NCBI GenBank assembly: GCA_902782125.1
Contig: CACZMA010000007.1
Span: 50,329 to 114,328 of the forward strand
From: Oscillospiraceae bacterium
Lineage (GTDB): Bacteria > Bacillota > Clostridia > Saccharofermentanales > Saccharofermentanaceae
Direction: 5' to 3'
DNA length: 64,000 nt
Below the pieces are notes generated by a model. It was given only the letters and a program-made list of their open reading frames with translations. It did no database searches and had not been told where the DNA came from. Positions within the stretch are counted from its first letter, which is position 1. The number at the start of each line of letters is the position of its first letter. The position numbers and the translations under genes are program-made. This document shows, in pieces, positions 52,701-62,726 of the stretch.

Positions 52701-53807
52701 ATGGAACGCCGCTTCATAGTAACGGGAGGTGGAACCTCCGGACATATCAATCCCGCACTGGCAATAGCAGGAATGCTCGAGAAGAGCATCAGCGCTTCAG
52801 GCGACACATGCAGGATCATATTCTCAGGCAGGACCGAAGGCCTTGAAGGAGAACTCGTTCCGGCAGCCGGATATGAGTTCGTCAATGTTCATGCCAAGGC
52901 AATGCCGACCAAGCCCTCACTTAAGATCTTTCCTGCCGTAACGGCACTCCTGAAGGGTATATCAGAATGTAAGAAACTCATAAGGAAATTCAGGCCGGAA
53001 GCTGTTATCAGCACCGGAGGCTTCGTCAGTGCACCTCTGCTGTATGCGGCAAGGAGCCTCAAGGTACCGGTCATCATACATGAAGCAAATGCGTTTCCGG
53101 GAAGGGCGAATAAGCAGCTGTCCAAGGGCGCTGCCCTTGTCATGACGGGCTTCCCCGACCAGGAGAAGATCTTCCCGAAGGCAAAGCGCGTCGTGTGCAC
53201 GGGCAACCCCGTGAGAGCGGAGATTTTCGAGAACACATATGAAGGGTCAAGGGCAAAGCTGGGACTTGCCGACGGCGAGAAACAAGTCTTTGCGATGGGC
53301 GGTTCTCTGGGTTCCGCGACCATTACGAATTTTGTCATCAAGTGCGCCATGGACGAGCAGTTCAAGGACATCAGGTTCGTCTTAAGCGTCGGCAAGCACA
53401 ATACCGTCGAGATACCGCAGGAAGTCAGGGACAACCCGCGGATCACGATAGAATCTTATATCAGGGATCCCGGCTGCTATATTGCGGGATCAGATGTCTG
53501 TATACTGCGCGCGGGTGCAGTAACATGTGCTGAGATCACGGCTGCAAAGGCATGTGCGATAATGGTACCGTATCCTTATGCGGCTCACGATCACCAGACT
53601 TTCAATGCCGAAGCGATAGCATCAAAGGGCGGCGGCATAGTCATATCGGATGACGACGTTAAGGAAGGCAAGCTGACTCCGGTACTGTCGGAACTCCTGT
53701 CGGACGATGACAGAAGGGCGAAGATAAGACAGGCGGCCGGGGAACTTGCGGTAAGAGATACGGACGAACGCATAGTTAATGCCATCAACGAGGCTCTCGG
53801 AAAGTAA
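52701..53807 (+). CDS. murG: MurG, lipid II synthase (GlcNAc transferase)
   Basis: The 368-residue enzyme adds GlcNAc to lipid I. It begins FIVTGGGTSGHINPALAIAGML, the G loop of MurG, and has GGFVSAPLLYAARSLKVPVIIHEANAFPGRANK and the C-terminal GGGIVISDDD, with HEAN and the UDP-binding region AGAVTCAEITAAK. It lies 3 bp after ftsW and 2 bp before ftsQ. Confidence 0.94.
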   Translation: MERRFIVTGGGTSGHINPALAIAGMLEKSISASGDTCRIIFSGRTEGLEGELVPAAGYEFVNVHAKAMPTKPSLKIFPAVTALLKGISECKKLIRKFRPEAVISTGGFVSAPLLYAARSLKVPVIIHEANAFPGRANKQLSKGAALVMTGFPDQEKIFPKAKRVVCTGNPVRAEIFENTYEGSRAKLGLADGEKQVFAMGGSLGSATITNFVIKCAMDEQFKDIRFVLSVGKHNTVEIPQEVRDNPRITIESYIRDPGCYIAGSDVCILRAGAVTCAEITAAKACAIMVPYPYAAHDHQTFNAEAIASKGGGIVISDDDVKEGKLTPVLSELLSDDDRRAKIRQAAGELAVRDTDERIVNAINEALGK

Positions 53808-53809
53808 TA

Positions 53810-54982
53810 ATGGACGATAAGGAACTGGACAAGTTATTCGGTATCGACCCCGAAGAAGACAAAGCCGGAAGCAAAGAGCAGAATGCGCCGGCTGCTGATG
53901 ATGCTGTCCAAAAGCCCGAAGAAGAGTCCGGCGACAAGAAGGAAGAGCCTGCAAAGGAAGAGGAGCATAAGCCTGAGGAAGGCGCTGCAGAAGAACCTGA
54001 AGCGGAGATAGAAGACGAAGAAGAATCCGGAGCAGAACATGATGCTGCCAAAGACGGAAAAGAGCCTGACAGGAAAAAAGAACCCGAACATGACAAAAAG
54101 CCGATAAAGAAGGCCGCGGTACGCAGGGAAGAACTATTCGTTAAGCCTGCGGAAGATGTATCCTTCAGGGACATGATCCCGTTCTCGAATGCGACGATCG
54201 CTGCTTTTATACTCGGACTGGCGTTCATCGCGATGGTCCTGTGCATCCTGTTCCTGCCCGCATTCAGGGTCAAGACGGTCAACATAGAAGGCAATGTCGT
54301 ATTGTCGGACGAAGAGATACTGAGCATGACCGGCCTGTCTTACGGAGACCATATCCTGAGCGGCGTGAGCGGCAACATCTTCGATCTTCTGAGTCTGAAC
54401 TACGGCAAGACCGAGCAGGCGATAATGGAGAAGAATCCTTATGTCGAGAGTATAACGATATCCGTGAAGATACCTTCGACCATCAATATTGAGATCAAGG
54501 AAAGACAGAAGATAGCCTACATCAAAACGGCAGACGGATATCTCGCGATCGACAGGGACGGCATAGTCCTGGAACTCTCTTCGGCCGATAATGCTTCAGA
54601 AGTAAGGCCCGTCATCTGCGGCATGGAGATCGACAGTGCCGTGCTGGGAGAGAAGCTTACGATAAAGAACATGAATGCCTTCAAGAAGGCGATAATCGTC
54701 ATGGGCGCCATCCTCAATGCCGATAACGCTTCGGTTGGAGGCGATTACTGCATGTTCGCAAATACCTCGGAAGTGCGGATCCTTCCGAGCGGATACATAT
54801 TCCTGACGATCTATTCGAGGAGCGGGAATATGGTCCAGATCAAGCTGAATAATCTCGATTCAATAGACGAGGATATGGCATGGCTCCTCTATCTGTTCAA
54901 TGCCAATGCTTTTGACCAGGTCACTTCAAGTGGTTCTTTCGACATGACGAGAGACGAGTATATTTACCAAGAATATAAATAA
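53810..54982 (+). CDS. ftsQ: FtsQ/DivIB cell division protein
   Basis: The 390-residue protein has an unusually long acidic cytoplasmic region (1-120, mostly Glu, Asp, Lys, Ala and Pro), one span at about 128-150, then a POTRA domain starting FRVKTVNIEGNVVLSDEEI near 152-170 and a beta domain. It is part of the FtsQLB complex that activates septal synthesis. The acid-rich N terminus is not conserved in length and makes homology weak there. It ends 200 bp before ftsZ. Confidence 0.87.
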   Translation: MDDKELDKLFGIDPEEDKAGSKEQNAPAADDAVQKPEEESGDKKEEPAKEEEHKPEEGAAEEPEAEIEDEEESGAEHDAAKDGKEPDRKKEPEHDKKPIKKAAVRREELFVKPAEDVSFRDMIPFSNATIAAFILGLAFIAMVLCILFLPAFRVKTVNIEGNVVLSDEEILSMTGLSYGDHILSGVSGNIFDLLSLNYGKTEQAIMEKNPYVESITISVKIPSTINIEIKERQKIAYIKTADGYLAIDRDGIVLELSSADNASEVRPVICGMEIDSAVLGEKLTIKNMNAFKKAIIVMGAILNADNASVGGDYCMFANTSEVRILPSGYIFLTIYSRSGNMVQIKLNNLDSIDEDMAWLLYLFNANAFDQVTSSGSFDMTRDEYIYQEYK

Positions 54983-55071
54983 ATTTGTTATTTTTCGCTG
55001 GAAATCCGCGATTTAATGATAAAATGACCGTGGGAGTTTAATTACAATTATAGGTCATTCAGGCTACATTA

Positions 55072-55100
55072 TTGCTTGAACCCTCTATTTGGGTTAGAAT
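55072..55100 (+). promoter_or_regulatory. Promoter of ftsZ
   Basis: TTGCTT (55072-55077) and TAGAAT (55095-55100) are 17 bp apart in the AT-rich 200-bp gap. It fits a separate promoter for the highly expressed ftsZ gene. Confidence 0.5.
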
Positions 55101-55182
55101 TCAAAATTGTATAACTTTGTTTATATGTTTTTAATTAATAACGGTCAATATGAGATAAACCGAGCAACGGAGGAAATGAAGG

Positions 55183-56574
55183 ATGTCTGAAAGCAAGCAC
55201 AGCTATTCAATGGATGAATCGAATGTCGCGAGCATCAAGGTTATTGGTGTCGGCGGCGGCGGAAGCAACGCTGTTAACCGAATGGTCGAGAGCGGTGTCC
55301 AGGGCGTTACATTTATCGCTGTAAATACAGATAATCAGGCACTTGCAAAGAATAAGGCCGAAGTTAAGATCCAGATCGGCGAGAAGGTTACCCGCGGTCT
55401 CGGATGCGGTGCTGACCCCAGCGTAGGCGAGAAGGCTGCTGAAGAATCCAGAGACGAGATCGCTGAGGCTATCGCAAATACCGACATGCTCTTCATCACG
55501 GCAGGCATGGGCGGCGGTACCGGTACAGGTGCAGCTCCCGTTGTAGCTCAGATCGCACGTGACCTCGGAATCCTCACAGTTGCTGTTGTTACCAGCCCCT
55601 TCACATTTGAGGGTGCAAAGAGAGCAGCTAACGCAGAGCGCGGTATCCGTGAGCTCCAGAAGTCAGTTGACTCACTCATCATCGTATCCAACGATAAGCT
55701 CCTCGATGTTGTTGATGACAACACATCCTTCGAGGAAGCTTTCAATATGGCAGACCAGGTACTCAAGTTCGGTGTTGCAGGTATCTCAGACCTCGTCGCG
55801 ATCCCCGGACTCATCAACCTCGACCTTGCTGACGTTACAAGAGTCATGAAGGATGCAGGTATCTGCCACATGGGTATCGGCCGCGCTTCCGGTGAGGACC
55901 GCGCTCAGGTCGCTATCAGACAGGCTATCAATTCGCCTCTCCTCGATACAACCATCGAGGGTGCAACAGGCGTTATCGTTAACTTCACCGGCGGACGCGG
56001 AATGCGCCTGTCGGAGATCGATGCAGCTTCTTCCGTTATCCGTTCAGAGGCAGCTCCCGAAGCAGAGATCATCGTCGGTGCCGTTATCGACGACTCTCTT
56101 GAAGATGAGCTCATGATCACAGTCATCGCTTCCGGCTTCGAGAACACAGTCAATGCTTCTGCAGGACACAGAGCAAGCACATCTGTTCTGTCCAGAGAGA
56201 ATCCTACGATCATTACATCAAGACAGCCTCAGGCTCAGGCTCCGAGGACTGAGTATACACCCAGGCCGGCAGCACAGCCTGCAGCTCCTGCACCGGAGCC
56301 TGTTCAGAGAGCACAGCCCGGCTTCAGATTCGGCGATGATTCCACAAACAATCAGCCTACTGCAGCTCCCGTTGCACCCGCACCGGAGCCGGCACCTGCA
56401 CCCGTTGCACCTCAGCCGGTAGCACCTGCACCTCAGGCTCAGCCCGCTGCTGCTCCTCAGCCACAGCCTCAGATGGGCGGCAGACCTCAGGCCAATGTTG
56501 CTCCTCAGGTAGAGGAGAGACCTCAGCAGAAGTCCGCTAAGCCTTGGTTCATGTTCGGTAAGGATGGCCAGTAA
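55183..56574 (+). CDS. ftsZ: Cell division protein FtsZ
   Basis: The 463-residue tubulin homologue has [17 protein letters not shown], the GTP loop [12 protein letters not shown] near 108-119, and [20 protein letters not shown]. The core is about 320 residues. A long linker rich in Pro, Ala and Gln (about 345-440) follows, and the end [11 protein letters not shown] is the possible partner-binding peptide. Codon use is highly biased, as in the GGGtGRT pair. ftsA is not next to it. ATG follows CGGAGG. Confidence 0.96.
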   Translation: MSESKHSYSMDESNVASIKVIGVGGGGSNAVNRMVESGVQGVTFIAVNTDNQALAKNKAEVKIQIGEKVTRGLGCGADPSVGEKAAEESRDEIAEAIANTDMLFITAGMGGGTGTGAAPVVAQIARDLGILTVAVVTSPFTFEGAKRAANAERGIRELQKSVDSLIIVSNDKLLDVVDDNTSFEEAFNMADQVLKFGVAGISDLVAIPGLINLDLADVTRVMKDAGICHMGIGRASGEDRAQVAIRQAINSPLLDTTIEGATGVIVNFTGGRGMRLSEIDAASSVIRSEAAPEAEIIVGAVIDDSLEDELMITVIASGFENTVNASAGHRASTSVLSRENPTIITSRQPQAQAPRTEYTPRPAAQPAAPAPEPVQRAQPGFRFGDDSTNNQPTAAPVAPAPEPAPAPVAPQPVAPAPQAQPAAAPQPQPQMGGRPQANVAPQVEERPQQKSAKPWFMFGKDGQ

Positions 56575-56578
56575 TTAG

Positions 56579-57046
56579 ATGATCTGTCCCGTTTGCGGAG
56601 AGAATGACGACAAGGTCTTAGATTCCAGAGCATCGAGCGAAGGATACGAGATAAGACGCCGTCGTGAATGCCTCAAGTGCGGCTACAGATTCTCAACGAT
56701 CGAGAGGATCGAGGGACTCGTCCCCATGGTCGTAAAGAAAAACGGGTTGAAGGAGACGTACAACGAATCCAAGATCCTTCGAAGCCTTGCAGTTGCCTGT
56801 TCGAAGAGACCTGTATCATCGGAGCAGATGAACAGCATCGCCACCGAGATAACGGACATGGTGAACAACAACTTCAAGCGCGAGATAAGCAGTACTGCTA
56901 TCGGAGAGCATATAATGGAGCGCCTCAGGAAGCTCGATAAGGTGGCCTACGTGAGATTTGCTTCAGTATATAAGGATTTTACCGATCCTAAGCTCTTTGC
57001 AGAGGAAGTCGATAAGATTTCCAGCAAAGACGAATCGGCAGAGTAA
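56579..57046 (+). CDS. nrdR: Transcriptional repressor NrdR
   Basis: The 155-residue protein has the zinc ribbon CPVCGENDDKVLDSR...RRRECLKCGYRFSTIER and an ATP-cone domain VKKNGLKETYNESKILRSLAVACSKRPVS. It represses ribonucleotide reductase genes in response to dATP. The start overlaps no other gene and lies 4 bp after ftsZ. Confidence 0.95.
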   Translation: MICPVCGENDDKVLDSRASSEGYEIRRRRECLKCGYRFSTIERIEGLVPMVVKKNGLKETYNESKILRSLAVACSKRPVSSEQMNSIATEITDMVNNNFKREISSTAIGEHIMERLRKLDKVAYVRFASVYKDFTDPKLFAEEVDKISSKDESAE

Positions 57047-57073
57047 GGAATACAATTTAACAGGGGTGATTAA

Positions 57074-57793
57074 ATGGCAGCAAACAAGGTCTTGCTCGTA
57101 GACGACGATCCGAGCATCATTGAAGTTCTTAAGCTCTATTTTGAGAAAGAAGGATATCAGGTCGTTACCTGCATGCAGGGCGACAAGGCTTTTGCGGTCT
57201 TCAATACCAGCAAGCCTGATATCATTATCCTTGACCTTATGCTTCCCGGTACTGACGGCAACGATATCTGCCGTGAGATCAGGAAGACATCTGACGTTCC
57301 GATCATCATGCTTACGGCAAGGACCGATACACTCGATAAGATCATCGGTCTCGAACTTGGCGCAGACGACTATATCCCGAAGCCTTTCGAGCCTAAGGAA
57401 GTACTTGCCCGTGTAAAGGCAGTCTTAAGACGTACGGAGAGAAGAGACAATCCTCAGACGGCTCCTGCGGAAGAAGAGAAGAGCACGGATATCATCACAT
57501 ATCCCGGCTTCTCCGTTGATAAGATCCGCTATGTTGTAACCGTTGACGGCAACGAGATCTACATGCCGCCGAAGGAACTCGAACTCCTGTTCTTCCTGGC
57601 TTCCAATCCGAACAGAGTTTTTACCCGTGAACAGCTCCTCGAGAATGTCTGGGGTTACGATTTCTACGGAGAATCCAGAACGGTCGACGTTCACATCAAG
57701 AGGATCAGAGAGAAGATCGAGAATCCCGACAGGGAGCAGAACTGGTGCATCAAGACAGTTTGGAGTAAAGGTTACAAGTTCGAGACGAGGTAA
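57074..57793 (+). CDS. OmpR/PhoB-type response regulator
   Basis: The 239-residue protein has a receiver domain with Asp54 in IIILDLMLPGTDGNDICREIR and Lys in PKPFEPKEVLAR, and a winged helix with PPKELELLFFLASNPNRVFTREQLLENVWGYDFYGESRTVDVHIKRIREKIE. It resembles WalR/PhoP-type regulators of wall or phosphate genes, but the target is not shown. Its kinase starts 3 bp downstream. Confidence 0.92.
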   Translation: MAANKVLLVDDDPSIIEVLKLYFEKEGYQVVTCMQGDKAFAVFNTSKPDIIILDLMLPGTDGNDICREIRKTSDVPIIMLTARTDTLDKIIGLELGADDYIPKPFEPKEVLARVKAVLRRTERRDNPQTAPAEEEKSTDIITYPGFSVDKIRYVVTVDGNEIYMPPKELELLFFLASNPNRVFTREQLLENVWGYDFYGESRTVDVHIKRIREKIENPDREQNWCIKTVWSKGYKFETR

Positions 57794-57796
57794 CCC

Positions 57797-59353
57797 ATGG
57801 CTTCTAAGTCAGACAGCCGCAGGGTATCGGCCAATGTCGCCGTATTCATAATCTCATTCCTGATATTCACCACGCTCATAGTATTTGCCGTGTTGTTATT
57901 CCTCTCATATGAGAATATGCTGAGGATGCTTTCGATTGAAGTAACGCGCGGAACCCGTACTGCTGCACAGGGTCTGGCGATAGATATCGAGACCGTTACC
58001 GGATCATACGACAATGAATTCGTTTATACCGTCGATAATGACGGCTCGGCGGCATTCAAGAACTCCAGGATCGTAGACAGGTTCATCAATTCCAACCTCT
58101 ATAACAACTTCGGTTCGGTATATCTGCTTGATTCGGAAGGCAGAGTGCTCAGCAGAGGCTCGAGCATCGACAATATCCAGGATTCGATAATCATTACCGA
58201 AGTGTCCGGCGGAAAGTATTACATATCCGACGAGATAGTAATTGAACTCATCAGCACCGCCAGCAACGGAGAACTTGCAACATACGATACGCATAACTCC
58301 ATGTCCGTAACTTCGATCAGTTGCTGCAAGGTATACGGCACTGATTATTACTGCGTTGTAAGCAATACAGAATCCACCAATGCCACAAGGGCAGAGTATA
58401 TCAACGTAATCTTCCTTCCCGCCATGATAGCGATGGTCATCGCGATCGTGCTCTATGCCGTATTCGTTTACCTGAGCCTCATGCCGATGAAGGATATCTC
58501 ATATGCGATCTCCAGGGTAGCCGAAGGCGACTTCAAGGTAAGGGTACAGCAGAAGTATTCAGAGCCCGAGAACTATTCGAGCTTCGCGGTATCGAGCGAG
58601 TTCACCGAGATGGGACGCACAGTCAATAACATGATCGAATCTCTTGAGAACCAGGAGCACGACAGAGAGATCTTCATCTCTTCGATCGCCCACGATATCA
58701 GGACTCCGCTCACTTCGATCAACGGCTTCGTAACTGCAATGCTCGACGGAACTATCCCACCCGAGAAGCAGCCTCACTATCTTGAACTCATCAAACAGCA
58801 GGCAGACCGTATCAGGACGCTCGTTACTTCCATGACTGAGGCATCTTCGCTGTCACACGTCGATCCTTCAATGATGGAAGCGTTCAACATCAACGAGATG
58901 ATCACGGACATCGTGGATAACCTCGAAGCACAGCTGGCGGAGAAGAACATCAAGGTCATCAAGTCCCTTGATCCGGGTCCCGGCATCATTGCTTACGGTG
59001 AAGCGCAGCAGCTCTGCCGCGTCATCATCAACATCATCACCAATGCCATCAAGTTCACGCCTTCAGGCGGTACGATCAAGGTGTCGACCGAGACTGACAG
59101 GCGCAATAACAAGATCTGGATATCCGTAGAGGACTCCGGAGCAGGCGTCGAAGAATCCAAGCGTAAGAGGATCTTCGAGAGCTTCTATAAGGGCGATCCG
59201 TCGCGTAAGGTCGAAGGATTCGGTCTCGGTCTTTATATCTGCAAACAGATCCTTGCCGGTCACGGTCAGACTATAGTCTGCGACGAAGGCACGGAGCTGG
59301 GCGGCGCGAAGTTCGTATTCTCATTCCCGACCGAGCCTGCAGATAAGCGCTGA
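57797..59353 (+). CDS. Membrane sensor histidine kinase, partner of the adjacent regulator
   Basis: The 518-residue protein has a span at about 12-36, an extracytoplasmic sensor region (about 37-205), a second span at about 207-228 and a HAMP linker. The HisKA domain has the phospho-His in SSIAHDIRTPLTSINGF near 295. The ATPase domain has NAIKFTPSGG, the G box EDSGAGVEESKR and FGLGLYICKQI near 475. All catalytic boxes are intact, in contrast to the kinase at 30134. The sensor is not recognised. nth starts just after. Confidence 0.91.
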   Translation: MASKSDSRRVSANVAVFIISFLIFTTLIVFAVLLFLSYENMLRMLSIEVTRGTRTAAQGLAIDIETVTGSYDNEFVYTVDNDGSAAFKNSRIVDRFINSNLYNNFGSVYLLDSEGRVLSRGSSIDNIQDSIIITEVSGGKYYISDEIVIELISTASNGELATYDTHNSMSVTSISCCKVYGTDYYCVVSNTESTNATRAEYINVIFLPAMIAMVIAIVLYAVFVYLSLMPMKDISYAISRVAEGDFKVRVQQKYSEPENYSSFAVSSEFTEMGRTVNNMIESLENQEHDREIFISSIAHDIRTPLTSINGFVTAMLDGTIPPEKQPHYLELIKQQADRIRTLVTSMTEASSLSHVDPSMMEAFNINEMITDIVDNLEAQLAEKNIKVIKSLDPGPGIIAYGEAQQLCRVIINIITNAIKFTPSGGTIKVSTETDRRNNKIWISVEDSGAGVEESKRKRIFESFYKGDPSRKVEGFGLGLYICKQILAGHGQTIVCDEGTELGGAKFVFSFPTEPADKR

Positions 59354-59354
59354 C

Positions 59355-59990
59355 ATGTCCCGTATCAGCAGGAAACAGCTCGCGGCAATGACATGGGATG
59401 CTCTGACGGCAGAGTTCCCCGATTCACAATGCTCCCTTGATACGGACAGGCCCGAGCGCCTGGCTATAAGAGGGATACTTTCCGCACAGTGTACCGATGT
59501 GAGAGTAAACCTGACGGCGAAGGAGCTTTTCGCGAAATACCCGGAGCCGGCTGACATAGCAGCGGCGGATATTGAAGACATCGCCCGGATGATAAGACCC
59601 GTAGGTCTGACAGGATCCAAGTCCAGGTCGGTGAAGGCTTTCGCGGAGAAGCTTACCGGCGAGTGGGGAGGAGTAATCCCCAACGATGTTCCCGCCCTCA
59701 TGGAGATCCCCGGCATAGGCCGCAAGATCGCCAACCTCATCGTGGGCGAGATATACGGCACGCCAGCGATCGTCGTCGACACGCACTGCAAGCGCGTCAT
59801 GTACAGGATAGGCATATCTGACAGCAAGGACCCGGCAGGAGTCGAGAAGGACATGATGAAGGTCTTTGACGAAGACAAGTGGATCGCGATAGGTCATCTG
59901 TCCGTCGACCTCGGAAGAAAATACTGCACGGCGAAAAATCCCGGATGCGAACAGTGTCCGCTCGGCGCGTTCTGCAGGAGGAGGGTCTGA
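59355..59990 (+). CDS. nth: Endonuclease III
   Basis: The 211-residue DNA glycosylase/AP lyase removes oxidised pyrimidines. The helix-hairpin-helix has Lys124 in EIPGIGRKIANL, and Asp142 is in VDTHCKRVMYR. The 4Fe-4S cluster cysteines are Cys191, 198, 201 and 207 in C-x6-C-x2-C-x5-C. No good ribosome site is seen; coupling to the kinase stop 1 bp upstream is likely. The stop overlaps recG by one base. Confidence 0.94.
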   Translation: MSRISRKQLAAMTWDALTAEFPDSQCSLDTDRPERLAIRGILSAQCTDVRVNLTAKELFAKYPEPADIAAADIEDIARMIRPVGLTGSKSRSVKAFAEKLTGEWGGVIPNDVPALMEIPGIGRKIANLIVGEIYGTPAIVVDTHCKRVMYRIGISDSKDPAGVEKDMMKVFDEDKWIAIGHLSVDLGRKYCTAKNPGCEQCPLGAFCRRRV

Positions 59991-62137
59991 TGGCGGCGAT
60001 ACATCTGTCCAGTCCCGTGGCGGCGTTATACGGCATAGGTCCGTCTGCCGAGGAGAAGCTTGCAAAGCTCGGCATAGAGACTATCTATGACCTGATCACA
60101 TACATCCCCAGAAGATATAACGATTGGAACAACGCGGGGGACTTCTACGATGCCCGGGACGGCATGGAGATAACCTTCCGCGCGCATGTGGCAACCAAGC
60201 CGGAAGTGAACGTCAGGTCCAGGACAAGACCTGTCAGCTTCTACCTGTCGGACGGCTTCAAGCGCATCAAGGTGACCTTCTTCAACTCATCTTACATCGC
60301 CCGAAAGTTTGCAGTAGGCGACGAGTGCTTCGTACACGGCAAGGTCACGATGTTCGCAGGCAAGCCCCAGATGGTAAACCCCTACATTGAGAATGCTTCG
60401 AAGATCAACCCCGATGAGCTCGTAAAGCCCGTGTATCCGCTGACCGAAGGCGTGACTTCCAACAACCTGTCGAGGTGGGTAAGGACGGCACTTGATCTGT
60501 GCGGATCCGAGCTGCTGAATGTCATACCGCAGGAGGTGGTTCAGGCGGAGGGCTTTGTCGCGCCTTCCGAGTGCTACCGCATGATACATTTCCCAAAGGA
60601 TATGGCAGAAGCCGACAGGGCAAGAAGACAGATAGCATACGAAGAGCTTATCCTGCTCGGGATAGGCATGAAGATAGCAGGCTCTGATACCACGGTGACG
60701 GAGAAGGCCGAGAGAGTCGTGCCGCCTCCGGGATCGGCACTTAACGAAGACATCAAGACCAGGTGGAATAAGATAATATCCAACCTGGGCTTCAAGCTCA
60801 CTGATGACCAGGCAAAGGCTGTCAGGGAGATACAGATGGATCTCATGAAGGATACCCCGATGAACCGCCTTGTGCAGGGTGACGTAGGATCAGGTAAGAC
60901 CGTCGTCGCGATACTCGCGATGGCGATGACTGCGCTCATGGGCAAGCAGTCCGTCCTGCTCGCGCCGACCTCGGTCCTCGCGAGCCAGCATTACAACACA
61001 GCGGTAAAGCTCCTCGAGGGCAGCGGCATCAATGTAGTGCTGCTGCTCGGCAAGACCAAACAGTCGGTCAAGAAGGAGATCAAGGAGAAGATGAGGCAGG
61101 GTGAGGCCGCAGTGATCATCGGAACTCACGCACTGCTGTCCGATAATGTCGAATTCGACGATCTTGCACTCGTAATAGCAGACGAGCAGCACAGGTTCGG
61201 CGTAAAGCAGAGGGAGAAGCTACTGATCAAGCAGGGCGCTTCGGGTGAGGTCAACAGCGTGCATAACCTCGTCATGACGGCTACGCCCATCCCGAGGACG
61301 CTCGCGATGGTGCTCTACGGCGATATGGCCACATCGATAATCAAGCAGAAGCCGGCAGGCCGTCAGACGATCAAGACCTGGTTTGTCGATTCAAGGACGA
61401 GCCCGGACATCACGGATGTGCTGAAGTCCAAGCTCGAAGCAGGCGAGCAGGCTTATATCGTCTGCGCCAAGATAGATGACGAACACATGGAGCCCGACGA
61501 CGGCTACAGGATGACTCCCGACGTCGACGAGTCAGAGATAATAAGCGTAGTCCAGATGAAGGAAATGATCGACAAGACGGGACTGTCGGGAAGATACACC
61601 ACGGAGACTCTGTACGGCTCGATGAATGAGGCTGCAAAGCTCGATGTCATGGAGCGTTTCGTAAAGGGCGAGGTGAAGATACTGATATCCACGACCGTTA
61701 TCGAAGTCGGCGTAGACAACCCCAATGCCAATGTAATGGTCATCATGGATGCCGACAGGTTCGGCCTGTCCACTCTGCATCAGTTAAGAGGAAGGATCGG
61801 AAGGGGCTCATCCAAGTCCTTCTGCCTCCTTGTATCGGAGTCCAGATCCGAACTCGCGCTCCAGAGGATCAAGATGATGTGCGAATCCTCAGACGGCTTC
61901 GAACTGGCCCAGAAAGACCTTGAATTAAGAGGCCCCGGCGATTTCTTCGGAACGAGACAGCACGGCATCCCGTCGCTTCGGGCGGCCAATCTCTATACGG
62001 ATATAGCGATTGCTTCGGAAGCATGCGAGGCGGTGAATAAGGTTTTCGAGGAGAAGACAGAGGAAGCGTCAGTGCTGTATAATGCGATCGCATCCATGTT
62101 CGAGCTGAGATTCGGAAGAAAGATGGGGTCATTGTGA
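59990..62137 (+). CDS. recG: ATP-dependent DNA helicase RecG
   Basis: The 715-residue protein has an N-terminal wedge domain (LYGIGPSAEEKLAKLGIETIYDLITYIPRRYNDW), the Walker A GDVGSGKTVVA near 297, DEQH near 398, and the TRG-type end with DLELRGPGDFFGTRQHGIPSL. It reverses stalled forks and branch migrates junctions. ATG 59990, overlapping the nth stop, is chosen; earlier in-frame codons lie within nth. Confidence 0.94.
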   Translation: MAAIHLSSPVAALYGIGPSAEEKLAKLGIETIYDLITYIPRRYNDWNNAGDFYDARDGMEITFRAHVATKPEVNVRSRTRPVSFYLSDGFKRIKVTFFNSSYIARKFAVGDECFVHGKVTMFAGKPQMVNPYIENASKINPDELVKPVYPLTEGVTSNNLSRWVRTALDLCGSELLNVIPQEVVQAEGFVAPSECYRMIHFPKDMAEADRARRQIAYEELILLGIGMKIAGSDTTVTEKAERVVPPPGSALNEDIKTRWNKIISNLGFKLTDDQAKAVREIQMDLMKDTPMNRLVQGDVGSGKTVVAILAMAMTALMGKQSVLLAPTSVLASQHYNTAVKLLEGSGINVVLLLGKTKQSVKKEIKEKMRQGEAAVIIGTHALLSDNVEFDDLALVIADEQHRFGVKQREKLLIKQGASGEVNSVHNLVMTATPIPRTLAMVLYGDMATSIIKQKPAGRQTIKTWFVDSRTSPDITDVLKSKLEAGEQAYIVCAKIDDEHMEPDDGYRMTPDVDESEIISVVQMKEMIDKTGLSGRYTTETLYGSMNEAAKLDVMERFVKGEVKILISTTVIEVGVDNPNANVMVIMDADRFGLSTLHQLRGRIGRGSSKSFCLLVSESRSELALQRIKMMCESSDGFELAQKDLELRGPGDFFGTRQHGIPSLRAANLYTDIAIASEACEAVNKVFEEKTEEASVLYNAIASMFELRFGRKMGSL

Positions 62138-62138
62138 C

Positions 62139-62726
62139 ATGCCGAGAGTGGTAACGGGAAGGTTCAGAGGAGCGGTGCTCCAGGCGCCCAAGGGGGACAA
62201 GACGAGGCCTACGACCGATAAGGTCAAGGAGGCTCTGTTCTCCATAATCCAGCAGGACGTGCCGGGATCCGAGTTCCTCGATCTGTGCGCAGGCTGCGGC
62301 CAGATAGGCATCGAAGCCGTGTCCAGGGGAGCAGTCAGGGCGACTCTCGTAGACAAGGGCGGGGAACCTGCAAGGATGATCTCGCAGAACCTCGAGAAGA
62401 TCCGCATGAAGGATTCCGACGAGTTCCGTTTCTACCGCATGGGAGTGCTTCCGGCCCTCGAAATGCTTGCCTCAAAGGGAGAAAAATTTGATATTATATT
62501 CATGGATCCCCCGTACAGGATCGTGCCTGATCTGGCAAGGGATGCGGCCGAGTTGATCTGCCGCGGAGACCTGCTTGCCGATGACGGTATGCTTATCGTG
62601 GAACACGCGGAAGACAACCCTCCCGTGTATGACCAGATACCGCTCACGCATGTTCGTTCTTGTAGTTACGGGATTACAGTGTTAACATTTTTTAAGAAGA
62701 ATAAAGAAAAGAGGGGAAACTCTTGA
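62139..62726 (+). CDS. rsmD: 16S rRNA m2G966 methyltransferase RsmD
   Basis: The 195-residue enzyme has the RsmD start RVVTGRFRGAVLQAPKGDKTRPTTDKVKEALF, the SAM loop DLCAGCGQIGIEAVSRGA near 47-64, and the catalytic DPPY in IIFMDPPYRI near 122. It is placed next to coaD, as in many Bacillota, and overlaps it by 4 bases. Confidence 0.94.
   Translation: MPRVVTGRFRGAVLQAPKGDKTRPTTDKVKEALFSIIQQDVPGSEFLDLCAGCGQIGIEAVSRGAVRATLVDKGGEPARMISQNLEKIRMKDSDEFRFYRMGVLPALEMLASKGEKFDIIFMDPPYRIVPDLARDAAELICRGDLLADDGMLIVEHAEDNPPVYDQIPLTHVRSCSYGITVLTFFKKNKEKRGNS

Noticed and set aside
59879..59989. 37 extra codons at the recG N terminus
   Set aside because: They lie in another frame of nth and do not resemble RecG; ATG 59990 fits the family start and the one-base overlap.
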